Below are positions 48,037 through 59,194 of a stretch of 64,000 bases of DNA, in pieces. Each line of letters begins with the position of its first letter. The stretch's first letter is position 1. The notes beneath the pieces were generated by a model, which was not told the DNA's origin, did no database searches, and saw only the letters and a program-made list of their open reading frames with translations. Location of the stretch: positions 62,001 through 126,000 of the forward strand of contig NZ_FXWP01000011.1 of assembly GCF_900184035.1 (NCBI RefSeq), in the 5' to 3' direction. This DNA is from Kosakonia pseudosacchari. GTDB taxonomy: Bacteria; Pseudomonadota; Gammaproteobacteria; Enterobacterales; Enterobacteriaceae. The position numbers and the translations under genes were made by a program.

Positions 48037-48894
48037 TCAATGCGTGTTGTTCTGATGACGCAAATAGATAATCCAGTAGGTCACCCCCACCAGCACGCCG
48101 CCGCCGATAATATTGCCAATCGTCACCGGCAGCAGGTTATCGGTAATCACATTGCTGATGGTCAGCGCCGGAAAGTTATCCGGCGAGCTGTGTACCGCCG
48201 TCCAGAAACTCTGCGGTGAGAAGTCACGAATAATCACCGCCAGCGGCAGCAAAAACATATTGGCGATGCTGTGCTCAAAGCCGCTGGCGACAAACATGCC
48301 GATCGGTAGCAGCATCGCCATGATTTTGTCCGTCAATGTATGCCCGGAATAACTCATCCACACCGCCAGGCAGACCATCAAATTGCACAGCGTGCCCAGG
48401 CACACCGCTTCGATAAAGGTGTGATGCATTTTATGGTCAGCGGTTTGCAACACATTCAGCCCCCACAAGCCATTGCTGTTCATGGCCTGGCCGCCAAACC
48501 ATATCAATGCCACAAAAAACAGTGCCCCAACGAGGTTGCCGAAATAGACGATCACCCAGTTGGTAAACAGTTGTCGCCAGCTAATCAACCCGCTGGCTTT
48601 GGCCATCACCGTCAGCACAGTAGAGGTAAAGAGATCCGCCCCGCAGACCACCACCAGAATCAGCCCGAGGGAAAAACAGACGCCGCCCGCCAGTTTCGCC
48701 AGCGCAGTCGCGGGCGCAGGCCCGGCGGTAACGGTGATGTAAAACACAAACGCAATCGAGATAAACACGCCCGCAGTAATCGCGAGGAAGAACGACAGCT
48801 CTTTTCGTTTGCTGACTTTATACAATCCAGACTGCTCGGCGACTTTTGCCATTTCCGCAGGAAGTCGCAGGTCAAACGCGTTGCCGGTATCCAT
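48037..48894 (-). CDS. focB: formate channel of the hyf locus (FocB position, FocA-like)
   Basis: Pentameric formate/nitrite-family channel of the inner membrane, 285 residues, starting at the ATG behind CAGGAGAATC. Six membrane segments. The gating His is in the second half (ASGFEHSIANMF), and the NTER-like LQTADHKMHHTF loop is present. The N-terminal FDLRLPAEMAKVAE and GNLVGALFFV segments match FocA, while VMAKASGLISWR and HSSPDNFPALT match FocB. Location after hyfR equals focB in E. coli. It would import or export formate for hydrogenase 4. Confidence 0.88.
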   Translation of the reverse strand: MDTGNAFDLRLPAEMAKVAEQSGLYKVSKRKELSFFLAITAGVFISIAFVFYITVTAGPAPATALAKLAGGVCFSLGLILVVVCGADLFTSTVLTVMAKASGLISWRQLFTNWVIVYFGNLVGALFFVALIWFGGQAMNSNGLWGLNVLQTADHKMHHTFIEAVCLGTLCNLMVCLAVWMSYSGHTLTDKIMAMLLPIGMFVASGFEHSIANMFLLPLAVIIRDFSPQSFWTAVHSSPDNFPALTISNVITDNLLPVTIGNIIGGGVLVGVTYWIIYLRHQNNTH

Positions 48895-48975
48895 TTGATT
48901 CTCCTGATTCAATGCATAGTAGACACCCGCCGTCTTATGCATAGCGCATACCAGCGACAAACCAGAGAGCGTTAG

Positions 48976-48992
48976 CGGGTTCACAGAACCCG
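48976..48992. other. short hairpin between hyfR and the channel gene
   Basis: Perfect seven-base stem CGGGTTC / GAACCCG with ACA loop in the 105-base gap. No T-run; possibly an RNA-processing or stability element. Confidence 0.4.
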
Positions 48993-48999
48993 AAGGGGG

Positions 49000-50949
49000 T
49001 TAGAGCACTTCGCGCACGGCGATACCGAGACGCTGCATCCGCGATAACAGGGTGGTGCGTTTCATGCCGAGTTTGGCGGCCGCGCCACGCGGCCCGGCGA
49101 CAATGCCGTTGGTTTCGCGCAGCACCTGAATAATTTGCTGGCGTTCGGCTTCGTCATTTTCCGGCGGCTCCGGGCGCATCATCTCCGCCACTTTTGGCAG
49201 CGTGAAGGGGAAGGGATCGTGGCTGACAGGCTGCACCATGCTGACCGGCTGCGCGTGCAGATGCAGGTTCAGGGTGTTATCGCGCGCCAGCAGCACGGCG
49301 CGTTCAATGACGTTTTCCAGCTCGCGTACGTTACCGGGCCACTCGTAGCGCATCAGTTGCTGGAGGGTGTCGGCAGGAATGGTATCGATAGTGCGATTGA
49401 GGCGGCGTGCCAGTTTTTGCGTGAAATAACGCGCCAGTAGCGGAATATCGTCCGGCCGCTCGCGAAGCGGTGGCAGCACCAGCGGAAAGACATTCAGACG
49501 GTAAAACAGATCGTTACGGAATTCGCGGTCAATTACCATCTGGCGCAGATCGCGGTTGGTGGCGGCAATCACGCGCACGTTAACCGGAATGGTTTTTGTG
49601 CCGCCGATGCGTTCGATTTCGCGCTCCTGCAACACCCGCAGCAGTTTCGGTTGCAGCTCAAGCGGCATATCGCCAATTTCATCCAGGAACAGCGTGCCTT
49701 CATCGGCCATCTCAAAACGCCCGCGATGCGCGTTAATCGCCCCAGTGAACGCGCCTTTATCGTGACCAAACAACTCGCTTTCCAGCAGGCTGGCGGGAAT
49801 GGCGGCACAGTTGATTTTCACCAGCGGTTTATCTTTGCGCGGGCTCATCTGGTGCAGGGCGCGGGCGATGATCTCTTTGCCGGTGCCGGTTTCCCCGAGG
49901 ATTAGCACCGTGCTGTCGCTGAGCGCCACAATATTAACCTGCTGAAGCACGTCGCGCATCGCATCGCTCTGGTAAATGATATCGCCAAAACTCTGACTGG
50001 AGGCAATCTGCTCATTCAGTTTGCGGTTTTCGCTGTTCAGATTCTCTTTTAAATGAATCACCTGCCGGTAGGCGTCGGCATTATCGACGGCAATGCCAAT
50101 TCTGTCGGCAATTTGCTGCAATAATCGACAGTTTTGCTCACTGAAAATCGCCGCGTCCCGGTGCGCCAGCAGCAGCACGCCAGGCGCGTGGTGGCTGAAG
50201 GTCAGCGGCAGAACAAACACCACGTTTAATCCCTGCATCGATAGCTGTTGCAATACGGGATCGTGCTGCCATAACGCCGCATCCTGCGCCTGGTGTAGCA
50301 GTGCGCCCTGATTCTCATTGAGCGCCGCCAGCACCACCGGGCTATCACTGCGCAGCGCAAAGCGCTCGGTCTCCGGCGGGCAACTGGGAAAGTGGGTGGC
50401 ATGGCAAATGAGCTGGCGGGAGTGCAGCGTGTCGCGCAGCACCACGCGGATATTATCGATACCGAAAAAGCGGTGGATCTCCTGCGAAACATCGGCGATC
50501 AGATCGTCAAGATCCAGATGCGAGAGCACCGAGTTGGTAATATCCACCAGCACCCGATCATGGTCGCGCTCTTCACGCAACGTCTCGATCGACTGATTTA
50601 ACGCCATGTGGGAAAGCTGATCTTCCAGCACCTGGCTTGCCAGCCGCGCCAGCCAGCTAAACATCGTGTTGTCCTGCTCAGTAAACTGGCCGTTATCGGT
50701 GCGAACAAAACGCAACTCCAGCACATCACTTTGCGCCAGCAGCACCAGGTGCAGCGAACTGTCGCTGATTTTTCCGCCATATTCACGCTCGCTGATTTCG
50801 GCACTGCCATCATCAAAGCAGCGCCAGAAGTGCGCGTTATTCAGGCGTAATTCAATAAACTGGACCGGGCTGAAAGGGGGCGGTAAGGGGATAAACGCCC
50901 GGAGTAACGAAGTGTGAGTATTCTGTTCCAGCAACTGCCGTAAGATCAT
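49000..50949 (-). CDS. hyfR: HyfR, sigma-54-dependent activator of the hydrogenase-4 operon
   Basis: 649 residues (E. coli 670). The N-terminal half has two GAF-like sensory regions (about 10-115 and 135-290), as in formate sensor FhlA. The AAA+ domain carries Walker A GETGTGKE (352-359), the sigma-54 contact loop GAFTGA (399-404) and Walker B FLDEIGD (421-427). A Fis-type helix-turn-helix is at the C-terminus (RGAAAKLGMKRTTLLSRMQRLG). FhlA is a close paralogue; the hyf location decides the name. It lies 109 bases after hyfJ and may have its own promoter there. Confidence 0.93.
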   Translation of the reverse strand: MILRQLLEQNTHTSLLRAFIPLPPPFSPVQFIELRLNNAHFWRCFDDGSAEISEREYGGKISDSSLHLVLLAQSDVLELRFVRTDNGQFTEQDNTMFSWLARLASQVLEDQLSHMALNQSIETLREERDHDRVLVDITNSVLSHLDLDDLIADVSQEIHRFFGIDNIRVVLRDTLHSRQLICHATHFPSCPPETERFALRSDSPVVLAALNENQGALLHQAQDAALWQHDPVLQQLSMQGLNVVFVLPLTFSHHAPGVLLLAHRDAAIFSEQNCRLLQQIADRIGIAVDNADAYRQVIHLKENLNSENRKLNEQIASSQSFGDIIYQSDAMRDVLQQVNIVALSDSTVLILGETGTGKEIIARALHQMSPRKDKPLVKINCAAIPASLLESELFGHDKGAFTGAINAHRGRFEMADEGTLFLDEIGDMPLELQPKLLRVLQEREIERIGGTKTIPVNVRVIAATNRDLRQMVIDREFRNDLFYRLNVFPLVLPPLRERPDDIPLLARYFTQKLARRLNRTIDTIPADTLQQLMRYEWPGNVRELENVIERAVLLARDNTLNLHLHAQPVSMVQPVSHDPFPFTLPKVAEMMRPEPPENDEAERQQIIQVLRETNGIVAGPRGAAAKLGMKRTTLLSRMQRLGIAVREVL

Positions 50950-51058
50950 GGATACGTCGCCCTTAATAGTGAGCGTAAATAGTACATTACCCCTTATTTT
51001 TGTAGTGTTACAAGCTTCACGTATAAATCACTGGGGTGACATTTATATGATGAATTAT

Positions 51059-51472
51059 TCAGCGCAGCAGCCGCACCATCAGGTAGATCGCCGGTTCATG
51101 CGCCATATCCTGTAAATGTTGCAACAACTGGCGGCTCCAGCTCCGCCAGGGTTCTTCTGCTGTTTTCGATAACTGCACGAACGTCAGTGCGAGGGTATTC
51201 ACGTGGCTGGCATCAATGACGATTTCACCGAAGGTTAATAACCCCTGCATTTTGCGCCTGGCATCGGCGTCGTCGATCAACGCCAGCCAGTGCTGGTAAT
51301 CAGCAAGCGGGCATTCGAGCGCCACGTTGAGGCAGTCGATTACCCCAACGTGGTGGCCAATCGCCAGCGAGTAGTACATTACCTGGCGGCTTTTCTCTTC
51401 GAGTTCGACGCTGTTATCGACAAACTTCTGCCGCAGCATCCAGAACATCACTTTCGCTTGCTGCTCAGACAT
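51059..51472 (-). CDS. hyfJ: HyfJ, formate hydrogenlyase maturation protein
   Basis: 137 residues, HycH/HyfJ family, same length as E. coli. Needed for processing of the large subunit in the hyc system (HycH); role here by homology. Overlaps hyfI by eight bases. Confidence 0.93.
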   Translation of the reverse strand: MSEQQAKVMFWMLRQKFVDNSVELEEKSRQVMYYSLAIGHHVGVIDCLNVALECPLADYQHWLALIDDADARRKMQGLLTFGEIVIDASHVNTLALTFVQLSKTAEEPWRSWSRQLLQHLQDMAHEPAIYLMVRLLR

Positions 51473-52241
51473 GGGCGCGCTCCAGCTCGTTCATCAGTTG
51501 CTGCACGATGGAGGTCAGGCGCGGATCCGCCGCCTGTTGCAGCCAGTGATTTACCCGCTGCGTGGCCTGCGCGGGATCGCCTGCGGTTAATAACGCGAAT
51601 AGCTGGTCGGTTATCTCGCGTCCCTGGCGATAACCCGCCAGCTGGCGAGCCAGCCGCTCAATCGTTACCCGCAGAGCGAGCGGCAGCGTCGGCCAGCGTA
51701 TGCTGGCGATTTCATCTGCCGCTTGTTGATGGTAGACGGCGTGCAGCTTTTGCTCCAGCAAGCCAAGCGCCACCGCGAAACCGTGGATGGTCGCCGCTGG
51801 CGTCGGCGGGCAGCCGGGGATCCACACATCAATCGGCACGATAGTGTCACTGCCGCCCCACACGCAGTAGAGATCGTGAAAAATCCCGCCGCCAACGCCA
51901 CACGCGCCGTAGGAGATAGCGATTTTATGATCCGGGGCGGATTCCCAGGCACGCAGCGCGGGCATGCGCATGGCGCGCGTGACCGCGCCGGTAAACAGCA
52001 AAATATCCGCGTGGCGCGGCGACGCCACCACTTTGATGCCAAAACGTTCCGCGTCAAACAGTGGCGTAATGGCGGCAAAAATTTCGATTTCACATCCGTT
52101 GCAGCCGCCGCAATCGACGCGGTAAACGTAAGCAGAGCGCTGGATATCGCGCAGCAGTAGCTGCTTCATTTTCTGCGCGGACTCATCGAGCGGCACCGGC
52201 TGGCTGACATGCTGGTTCAGCACTTTCAGGTCGGAACTCAT
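51465..52241 (-). CDS. hyfI: HyfI, hydrogenase-4 small subunit
   Basis: 258 residues (E. coli 252), NuoB/HycG family. It holds the proximal 4Fe-4S cluster through Cys44, Cys47 and Cys50 ([12 protein letters not shown]), with further ligands in GACGVGGG and PGCPPTP. It passes electrons between HyfH clusters and the nickel site in HyfG. ATGA overlap with hyfH. Confidence 0.95.
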   Translation of the reverse strand: MSSDLKVLNQHVSQPVPLDESAQKMKQLLLRDIQRSAYVYRVDCGGCNGCEIEIFAAITPLFDAERFGIKVVASPRHADILLFTGAVTRAMRMPALRAWESAPDHKIAISYGACGVGGGIFHDLYCVWGGSDTIVPIDVWIPGCPPTPAATIHGFAVALGLLEQKLHAVYHQQAADEIASIRWPTLPLALRVTIERLARQLAGYRQGREITDQLFALLTAGDPAQATQRVNHWLQQAADPRLTSIVQQLMNELERAHV

Positions 52242-52786
52242 GCTTGCTCCTTCAGGTAATAATGCACGTTCACACTGCCGCGATGCTCCAGCGCCGCGCG
52301 TCGGCGGCAGGCCGGGCAGAGAGAGGCTTGCGCCCGCAGGTTCTCCAGCTGGTGTGGTGCGTTTTGGTTCAGAGCCAGCAGTTCCACCGCCAGCGTCACG
52401 GATTTTTCAGGCGCGAACGGCACGCCGCACTCGCGACAGTGTTGCAGGCGGAAGGTGGCGCGCACATAGAGATCGGCTTTGTTAGTGACCGCCAGTTCAA
52501 ACTCTTCCGACAGACGAATCGCCCGCGTCGGGCACACCTCTTCGCAGCGCCCGCAGTAGATGCAGCGGCCAATGAACAGTTGCCAGACGCGGCTGTTCTC
52601 CCCGGCATCCGTTTCCAGCGTGAGCGCGTTCGCCGGGCAGGCGGTGGTACAGGCGCCGCAGGCAATGCATTGCTGTGGATCCAGTTCCGGTTTTCCACGA
52701 AACCCCGGACACACCTCCAGCGGCGCGAACGGGTATTTCACCGTTGGCTCGCCTGCTCTGAGAATGGTTTTCAACAATTTCAGCAT
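52238..52786 (-). CDS. hyfH: HyfH, ferredoxin-type subunit
   Basis: 182 residues (E. coli 181), NuoI/HycF family. Two 4Fe-4S motifs, [12 protein letters not shown] and [14 protein letters not shown]-terminal pair of CxxC motifs (HCRECG, CPACRRR) may bind another metal. Electron wire of the peripheral arm. Confidence 0.95.
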   Translation of the reverse strand: MLKLLKTILRAGEPTVKYPFAPLEVCPGFRGKPELDPQQCIACGACTTACPANALTLETDAGENSRVWQLFIGRCIYCGRCEEVCPTRAIRLSEEFELAVTNKADLYVRATFRLQHCRECGVPFAPEKSVTLAVELLALNQNAPHQLENLRAQASLCPACRRRAALEHRGSVNVHYYLKEQA

Positions 52787-52797
52787 CGTTTCTTTCC

Positions 52798-54531
52798 TTA
52801 CTTCAGCGGCGAGTGGCGACGTTCAATGCCGTAACGTTCGATCTCTTTGTAGGGCACGGTTGTCGATTTACGCTTGCGCACATCCACCAGCGTCACGCGG
52901 TCGGTACACGAATAGCAGGGATCGAGGCTGCCGATGATCAGCGGCGCATCGGAAACGGTATTGCCGCGCAGCATATAGCGCAGCACCGGCCAGTTGGCGT
53001 AGGTCGCCGCGCGACAGCGCCAGCGATAAAGTTTCTGGTTGTCGCCGAGCATGCTCCAGTGAACATCCTCGCCGCGCGGCGCTTCCACATAGCCAAGGGC
53101 GAACTTGTGCGGCTGATAGCTAAACCCTTCGGTCAGCAGCGGCGTATCCGGCAGGTTATCCAGCGCGAACTCAATCATTGCCAGCGAATCGAAGACCTCT
53201 TTCACCCGCACCATGACGCGGGAAAAGACGTCGCCATCCGGCCAGGTAAACAGGGTTTTCGGCAGGTTGCCGTAATCGGCGTACGGATGATCGAAACGTA
53301 AATCGCGGGCAAAACCGCTGCCACGGATCAGCGGCCCGACCGGGCTGAAATCGCGTGCGACCTGACGATCAAGAATGCCCACCCCCTGGGTGCGCTGCGC
53401 CATGTTCGGCGTGGAGAGCAGCATATCCACCAGTTGCGCCACTTCCGCGCGCATCTCTTTCACCAGTTGAATGGTTTTGACGCGCTGTTCTTTGAGAATG
53501 TCGCGGCGGATACCGCCAATCAGATTCAGACCGTAGGTTTTACGCGAACCGGTGAGCAGCTCAGCCATGGTCATCGATTTTTCACGGATGCGGAAAAACT
53601 GCATAAAACCGGTATCAAAGCCGACAAAGTGGCTGGAAAGGCCGATGTTCAGCAGATGGCTGTGCAGCCGTTCCACTTCCAGCAGTACCGAACGAATGGT
53701 GTGTGCCCGCTGCGGCACCACAATGCCGAGCGCATTTTCCACCGAGGTGGTGTAAGCCACGCTATGGGCAAAACCGCAGATACCGCAAACCCTGTCCGAC
53801 AGGAACGTCACTTCGTTGTAGCCCATGCGGGTTTCTGCCAGCTTCTCCATGCCGCGATGGACATAAAACAGACGGTAATCGGCATCGACAATCCGTTCGC
53901 CATCAACAAACAAGCGGAAATGCCCCGGTTCATCCGAGGTGATATGCAGCGGGCCAATCGGCACAATGCGTGCCGAATTGCCGCCATCGTTGATAAAGGT
54001 GTAGTTTTCCGTGTCGCTGGTCGGCTCCGGACGCAGGCGGTAATCCATGGTGTCTTTGCGCAGCGGGTGCAGATCGTCCGGCCAGTCATCCGGTAGCACC
54101 AGACGGCGCTGATCCGGCAGGCCGACCGGGATCAGACCGTACATATCGCGGATCTCACGTTCGCCCCATACGGCGGCGGGGACGCGCGGTGTCACCGACG
54201 GGAATTCGCGCGTGTCAGCATCGACCAGCGCTTTCACCACAATCCAGCACTTTTCCGCACCTTCCATCGACAGCGCGTAATAGACCGCGTAATGACCATT
54301 CAGGGTGCGTTCATCATTGCCAAACAGCACCGGTAACCAGCCGTCATGCTGGTAATAGAGGTAGTGCACAATGTCCGGCAACAGGTTGATTTTGACCGTT
54401 ATCGTGACTTGTTCGAAGGTCTGGCGCTCCTCGTCCAGCACCGCGCCGGGAAACTGCGCCTTCAATGCAGCAAGACAGGCGTTGCCGCGAGGTTGCTGGA
54501 GATTCACGCTGGCTAAATAACTCACTTTCAC
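52798..54531 (-). CDS. hyfG: HyfG, hydrogenase-4 large subunit (NiFe catalytic)
   Basis: 577 residues, a NuoC-like N-terminal part (about 1-170) fused to the NuoD/HycE-type large subunit. Nickel-iron ligands are in [10 protein letters not shown] and [10 protein letters not shown] 32-residue tail after DPCYSCTDR ([10 protein letters not shown]...SPLK) parallels the one removed from HycE by HycI during maturation. No maturation protease gene lies in this window. ATGA overlap with hyfF upstream. Confidence 0.95.
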   Translation of the reverse strand: MKVSYLASVNLQQPRGNACLAALKAQFPGAVLDEERQTFEQVTITVKINLLPDIVHYLYYQHDGWLPVLFGNDERTLNGHYAVYYALSMEGAEKCWIVVKALVDADTREFPSVTPRVPAAVWGEREIRDMYGLIPVGLPDQRRLVLPDDWPDDLHPLRKDTMDYRLRPEPTSDTENYTFINDGGNSARIVPIGPLHITSDEPGHFRLFVDGERIVDADYRLFYVHRGMEKLAETRMGYNEVTFLSDRVCGICGFAHSVAYTTSVENALGIVVPQRAHTIRSVLLEVERLHSHLLNIGLSSHFVGFDTGFMQFFRIREKSMTMAELLTGSRKTYGLNLIGGIRRDILKEQRVKTIQLVKEMRAEVAQLVDMLLSTPNMAQRTQGVGILDRQVARDFSPVGPLIRGSGFARDLRFDHPYADYGNLPKTLFTWPDGDVFSRVMVRVKEVFDSLAMIEFALDNLPDTPLLTEGFSYQPHKFALGYVEAPRGEDVHWSMLGDNQKLYRWRCRAATYANWPVLRYMLRGNTVSDAPLIIGSLDPCYSCTDRVTLVDVRKRKSTTVPYKEIERYGIERRHSPLK

Positions 54532-56111
54532 TCTCCCTGACGATGCGACGGCGTTGCCGATGCGGCGGTGGTATCAAAATTGGCCCACAGCCAGCTAAGC
54601 TGCGTGGGATGATCATCATTGTTTTGCTGCACGATGGTGGCGGCGCTGGCCAGTAACCGGCTGACGGGCTGAGGAATATGCGTACCCATCACCAGCATCA
54701 TCACCAGTAAAAGCACCATCGGCGCGGTGGTGAGCCAGCCCAGTTCGCCGGTTGCCACCTGCTGCGGCGGCGTGGCAAACAGCACTTTCGCCACCATGCG
54801 CACCAGCCCGCCGAGCACCAGCGTCAGCAATACCAGCAGCAGAATAGTGACGGCGAGGTGTTCCGCCGCCAGCCCGGCGGTGACGGTCATAAACTCACTG
54901 AGGAAAATATTGAACGGCGGCATCCCGCCCAGCGCCAGCGCGCCGCCGCCAAGCAGTACGGCGCTAAACGGCATTACTTTCAGCATCCCGCACACCACAT
55001 CCATATTGCGGGTGCCGTATTTCAGCAGCACATTGCCGGAACCGCAGAACAGCAGTGTTTTCGCAAGGCTATGGTTGAGCGTGTGCAGCAGCGCCGCCAG
55101 AATACCGAGCGGGCCGCCGATACCGAGCGCCACCGCCACCAGCCCCATGTTTTCTACGCTGGAGTAAGCGAGCAGGCGTTTCATATCCTGCTGCACCAGA
55201 ATGAAGAAGGCGGCGACGCCCACCGACAGCAGACCAAAAATCAGCAACAGCCGGTTGGGGAAACTGTCACCGATGGCGTGACAAATAATGATGTAGTAGC
55301 GAATCAACACCAGCAGTGCGCAGTTGAGAAGTACCGCCGAGAGCAGGGCGCTCACCGGGCTCGGCGCTTCGCTGTGCGCATCCGGCAGCCAGGCGTGCAT
55401 CGGGAACAGCCCTGTTTTGGTACCAAAACCAATCAGCACAAACACAAACGCCAGCACCATCAGCGTCGGGTCGAGCTGGCTGCTCTCTTTCAGCACTTCG
55501 GTCCAGAAAATGGCATGGTCGGGCTGCGCCATAAAGCTGGCGGCGTTGGCGTAGACCAGCACCGTACCGAACAGGCCAAACGCCACGCCAACGGTACAGA
55601 TGATGATGTATTTCCACGCCGCTTCCAGCGACGAGCGCTGCCCGTAAATACCGACCAGAAACGCGGAACTCAGCGTGGTGGCTTCGATTGCCGCCCACAT
55701 CACAATCAGGTTATTGCTGGTGACCACCAGCAGCATGGTGAACAGGAAGAGGTGGAAAAAGCCGTAGTAGTAACAGAGCGTCGGCACGCTAATTTCACCG
55801 TGATCCACTTCGTGGCGCATATAGCCAATCGAGTAGAGGCCGGTGATAAAACCGATGACGCCCAGCAGCGACAGAAACAACCCGCTCAGGCTGTCAATAT
55901 GCAACCAGCGGCTGGCGGCGAAAATTTCCCCTTCGCGCACCGCTTCTGCCACCGTCCACAGGGCGATAACCAGCAGTAGCGAAATCCCCAGCGTATGCAC
56001 CACCGTGACCAGCGTGCGCGCCGCATTGCCGCTCAGGCGGCAGGCGAAGCACAGCGCAGAAACCAGCAGCGGCGTCAGCAGTAACAACGTGAACATCAAG
56101 GTATGACTCAT
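54528..56111 (-). CDS. hyfF: HyfF, antiporter-like membrane subunit
   Basis: 527 residues (E. coli 526), about 14 membrane segments, Mrp/NuoN-like proton-translocating family. It has the characteristic Glu in [13 protein letters not shown], a Lys in [22 protein letters not shown], and a Lys in [13 protein letters not shown]. One of three antiporter-like subunits (HyfB, D, F), which suggests more proton pumping than in Hyc. Confidence 0.95.
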   Translation of the reverse strand: MSHTLMFTLLLLTPLLVSALCFACRLSGNAARTLVTVVHTLGISLLLVIALWTVAEAVREGEIFAASRWLHIDSLSGLFLSLLGVIGFITGLYSIGYMRHEVDHGEISVPTLCYYYGFFHLFLFTMLLVVTSNNLIVMWAAIEATTLSSAFLVGIYGQRSSLEAAWKYIIICTVGVAFGLFGTVLVYANAASFMAQPDHAIFWTEVLKESSQLDPTLMVLAFVFVLIGFGTKTGLFPMHAWLPDAHSEAPSPVSALLSAVLLNCALLVLIRYYIIICHAIGDSFPNRLLLIFGLLSVGVAAFFILVQQDMKRLLAYSSVENMGLVAVALGIGGPLGILAALLHTLNHSLAKTLLFCGSGNVLLKYGTRNMDVVCGMLKVMPFSAVLLGGGALALGGMPPFNIFLSEFMTVTAGLAAEHLAVTILLLVLLTLVLGGLVRMVAKVLFATPPQQVATGELGWLTTAPMVLLLVMMLVMGTHIPQPVSRLLASAATIVQQNNDDHPTQLSWLWANFDTTAASATPSHRQGE

Positions 56112-56115
56112 GGTG

Positions 56116-56766
56116 TTACCCCTTCAGCGCCGTCAGCGTGTTGACATCCAGCGTGCCGTGGGTGCGCCAGATTTTCCGTGCCAGCAGCACCATCACAATC
56201 ACCGCGAAAATGGCGTCGGTGGCGATGCCAATCTCCACCAATTCCGGCGCGCGCCAGGCCAGCAGCGCCAGCACCAGATGCGAGCCGTTCTCCATCAGGC
56301 AGTAGCCGAAGATCTGCCGCAAAATATTGCGCTGGCTGATAATGCACAACAGCCCAAGCAGAAAATGGCCGAGCGCCACGGCGAGTGCCGGTTTGAGCTG
56401 AGCGATCATCGGCAACTGCACCGGGCGCACCACAAACCAGCACAGCAGCACAATCGCCGCCGCCATCAGCACCAGCGTGGCCGGGCCAAACAGCCGTTCC
56501 CCAACGCCGGATTGCGCCATCTTGCGAAAGGCGTAACCCATGATCAGCGGCACCAGCAGCACTTTGGTGAAGAAGGCGCTGAACGACCACATCAGCAATT
56601 GTTCGGCGTCCAGCAGCTGCGACAGGGTAAAAAAGATAGAGACCAGCACCAGCGATTGCAGGGCATACAACCAGCAGGAGACGGAGTAGCGTCTGGCGCA
56701 GGTGACCAGCAGCGAGGTGAACATCATCAGCCCCGCCAGGTTGTTAACAAGCAGTGTTCCCGTCAT
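56116..56766 (-). CDS. hyfE: HyfE, small membrane subunit
   Basis: 216 residues as in E. coli, start at the ATG giving [13 protein letters not shown] longer in-frame start 16 codons upstream overlaps hyfD and is rejected. Six to seven membrane segments, NuoK-like Glu in [14 protein letters not shown]. Highly conserved C-terminal third. Confidence 0.94.
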   Translation of the reverse strand: MTGTLLVNNLAGLMMFTSLLVTCARRYSVSCWLYALQSLVLVSIFFTLSQLLDAEQLLMWSFSAFFTKVLLVPLIMGYAFRKMAQSGVGERLFGPATLVLMAAAIVLLCWFVVRPVQLPMIAQLKPALAVALGHFLLGLLCIISQRNILRQIFGYCLMENGSHLVLALLAWRAPELVEIGIATDAIFAVIVMVLLARKIWRTHGTLDVNTLTALKG

Positions 56767-56777
56767 TATCGACTCCC

Positions 56778-58217
56778 TTATCCAAGCCACGCCGCAGCGA
56801 TCACGCTTGAGCACAGCGACATCACAATCAGAATCACCAGCACCAGTTTCATCGCGTACGGCAGCGGTGCGGCCTGCGCCACGTCTTCGCTCGGCTCACC
56901 TGGCACCACGCGCCCGAACCAGTAAATAAACCAGCCGAAGCTGGCGACGGATTCCACCAGCGCCAGAATCATCACCGCCAGCAAAATCGGGTCGTCATTC
57001 GACAGGGCAAACCCGGCGGCGAAGAGGGGGAATTTACTGAAGAAACCGTTAAACGGCGGCACGCCAGTGATGGCTAACGCGGCAACGCAAAAGCCAATGC
57101 CCGCCAGTGGCAATGTCTTCATTACCCCGCGCAAGCGCGGCAACAGACGCGTACCGCAGCTGTAGCTGAGTGCGCCCGCCACGAGGAAAAACAGGCTCTT
57201 GGCAAAGGCGTGGTTGAAGATGTAAGCAATCCCCGCTTTGAAGGCCAGCGGCGAGCCGAAGGTCGACAGCGACAGGGCAAGGAAAATCCACGCCAGCTGC
57301 GAAATGGTCGACCAGGCCAGCAGCCGTTTCATATCTTTTTGCGGCAGGTACATCAAAAAGCCATACACCAGCGTTAACGTCGCCATGCCCACGCCAATCC
57401 AGCTGATGGTGTGGGGGACCTGTCCGCCTTCGGCGATGGCGCGGGCAAAAATGTAGACGCCGACTTTCACCATTGACGCGGCGTGTAAGTAAGCACTCAC
57501 CGGGGTTGGCGCTTCCATCGCATCCGGTAACCAGGCTTGTAAAGGCAACTGTGCGGATTTGCCCCACGCGGCAAACAGAATGCCGCCATAAACCAGATAG
57601 GCTGCCGGGCCTTGTAGTTGACTGATGGCGCTCAGGGCAAAAGTGTGGGTATGCAAAAACAGCGTGGCTGCTGCCAGATAAAGCCCCAGCGAACCGACGT
57701 GCGTGATAAGCAGCGCTTTCATTGCCGCACGCTGTGATTTTTCGCTCTGGTAATAGCTAATCAGCGCCCAGGAACAACCGCCGGTGATCTCGAAAAACAG
57801 CAGCTGTCCGAGCAGCGTGGAGGAGAGCACTAACCCGGACATCGCGCCGATAAACACCAGCAGGAACGCGTAATAACGGTTGCTGCCGTCATGCGGATGT
57901 TCGCGGTTGCTGCGCGTCAGGTAACCGGTTGAATAGAGCGCCACCAGCAGGCCAAGAAACACCACCGCAAACAGAATCAGGGTGCTGATGCGGTCGACTA
58001 ACAGACCAAACAGCACCACCTGACCCGCCGCCAGCAGCGGCATATCCGCGGTTTCACTACCCGCCTGGTAAAAACGCCATGCCAGCAGCACGGTGGCAAA
58101 CGTTGCCAGAAGCGCGAAGAGCGTGGCAAGCTGCGGCGCGGTTTTCCGGGGGCAAAGCGAGACGACCAGCGCGCCGATAAAGGGCAGCAGCAGCGTCGTC
58201 AGAGCAAGAGTTTCCAT
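56778..58217 (-). CDS. hyfD: HyfD, antiporter-like membrane subunit
   Basis: 479 residues as in E. coli, NuoL-like. Proton-path residues are in FFEITGGCSW, WGKSAQLPLQAWLPDAMEAPTPVSA and FNHAFAKSLFFL. Eleven bases before hyfE. Confidence 0.95.
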   Translation of the reverse strand: METLALTTLLLPFIGALVVSLCPRKTAPQLATLFALLATFATVLLAWRFYQAGSETADMPLLAAGQVVLFGLLVDRISTLILFAVVFLGLLVALYSTGYLTRSNREHPHDGSNRYYAFLLVFIGAMSGLVLSSTLLGQLLFFEITGGCSWALISYYQSEKSQRAAMKALLITHVGSLGLYLAAATLFLHTHTFALSAISQLQGPAAYLVYGGILFAAWGKSAQLPLQAWLPDAMEAPTPVSAYLHAASMVKVGVYIFARAIAEGGQVPHTISWIGVGMATLTLVYGFLMYLPQKDMKRLLAWSTISQLAWIFLALSLSTFGSPLAFKAGIAYIFNHAFAKSLFFLVAGALSYSCGTRLLPRLRGVMKTLPLAGIGFCVAALAITGVPPFNGFFSKFPLFAAGFALSNDDPILLAVMILALVESVASFGWFIYWFGRVVPGEPSEDVAQAAPLPYAMKLVLVILIVMSLCSSVIAAAWLG

Positions 58218-58233
58218 TATTTTTCCGCGCTCC

Positions 58234-59181
58234 TTACAAACCGGTTAACCAGAGGACATAGGACAGCGCAGCCAGACTGAAGCCGAGCCAGGTCAGGCGG
58301 TGCGTCAGCAAAAAGCGCCCGCGCGCCAGCGAGTTTTCCACCACCGAGGCCAGCACAAACAACACCAGCAGTTTCAGCAGTGTGATCACCAGCGACAGCG
58401 CCATCGCGCCCACGCTGAGCGTGACGGCATTGCCGAAGGGGAAAAACAGCGCCAGCAACAGCGAAGCCATTACGACCTGTTTCAGGCCGACGCCCCATTT
58501 CACCAGCGCCAGATCCGCGCCGGAGTATTCGGTCAGCGGGCCTTCCTGCAACTCCTGCTCCGCTTCCGCCACGTCGAACGGGATTTTGCCCATCTCAATA
58601 AAACAGGCGAACCCGCAGGCTAGCAGCGCTAAAAACGTGGCGACCGGTGACATCCAGCCTGCCGCCAGCGTGTTGCTGATGGCGCTGATTTGCGTGGAGC
58701 CCGCCAGTAACGCCAGCACCAGCAGCGAAAGGATCAGCATCGGCTCCACCAGAATCCCCAGCGTCAGCTCGCGGCTGGCGCCGAGGCCGGAAAACGGGCT
58801 GCCGGTATCCAGCCCGGAAAGGGCAAAGAAGAAACGGAACAGGGCAAAGAGATAAATCAGGGTGATTAAATCGCCCGCCCCGGCAAACGGCGCGGTGCGG
58901 ATAAACAGCGGCAGCGTCATCGCCACCAGCAGCATGCTGCTAAGCAACACCCACGGCATGGCGCGAAACATCAGGCCAGAGGACGCCGGTGCGACAGCCT
59001 GGCGTTTCAGCAGCTTTTGTAAGTCGCGGTAATCCTGCCAGATCCCTGGCCCTTTTCGTGAGTGCATGCGGGCGCGGATTTGCCGGGAAACCCCGGTAAA
59101 CAGCGGCGTAAGCGCCAGTAATAGGGCTGCCTGGCAGAGGGCAAATAAGCCGAGTGACCACGTAGAAGTCTGTTCTAACAT
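58234..59181 (-). CDS. hyfC: HyfC, NuoH-like membrane anchor subunit
   Basis: 315 residues, HycD/NuoH family, about eight membrane segments. Links the soluble hydrogenase arm to the membrane arm; the conserved acidic loop GKIPFDVAEAEQELQEGPLTEYSG is intact. Confidence 0.95.
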   Translation of the reverse strand: MLEQTSTWSLGLFALCQAALLLALTPLFTGVSRQIRARMHSRKGPGIWQDYRDLQKLLKRQAVAPASSGLMFRAMPWVLLSSMLLVAMTLPLFIRTAPFAGAGDLITLIYLFALFRFFFALSGLDTGSPFSGLGASRELTLGILVEPMLILSLLVLALLAGSTQISAISNTLAAGWMSPVATFLALLACGFACFIEMGKIPFDVAEAEQELQEGPLTEYSGADLALVKWGVGLKQVVMASLLLALFFPFGNAVTLSVGAMALSLVITLLKLLVLFVLASVVENSLARGRFLLTHRLTWLGFSLAALSYVLWLTGL

Positions 59182-59194
59182 TGTTGTTTCCTCC

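Noticed and set aside
54858-55979. 373-codon frame opposite hyfF
   Set aside because: Arg/Gln/His-rich antisense of a membrane gene; no domain, lies wholly inside hyfF.
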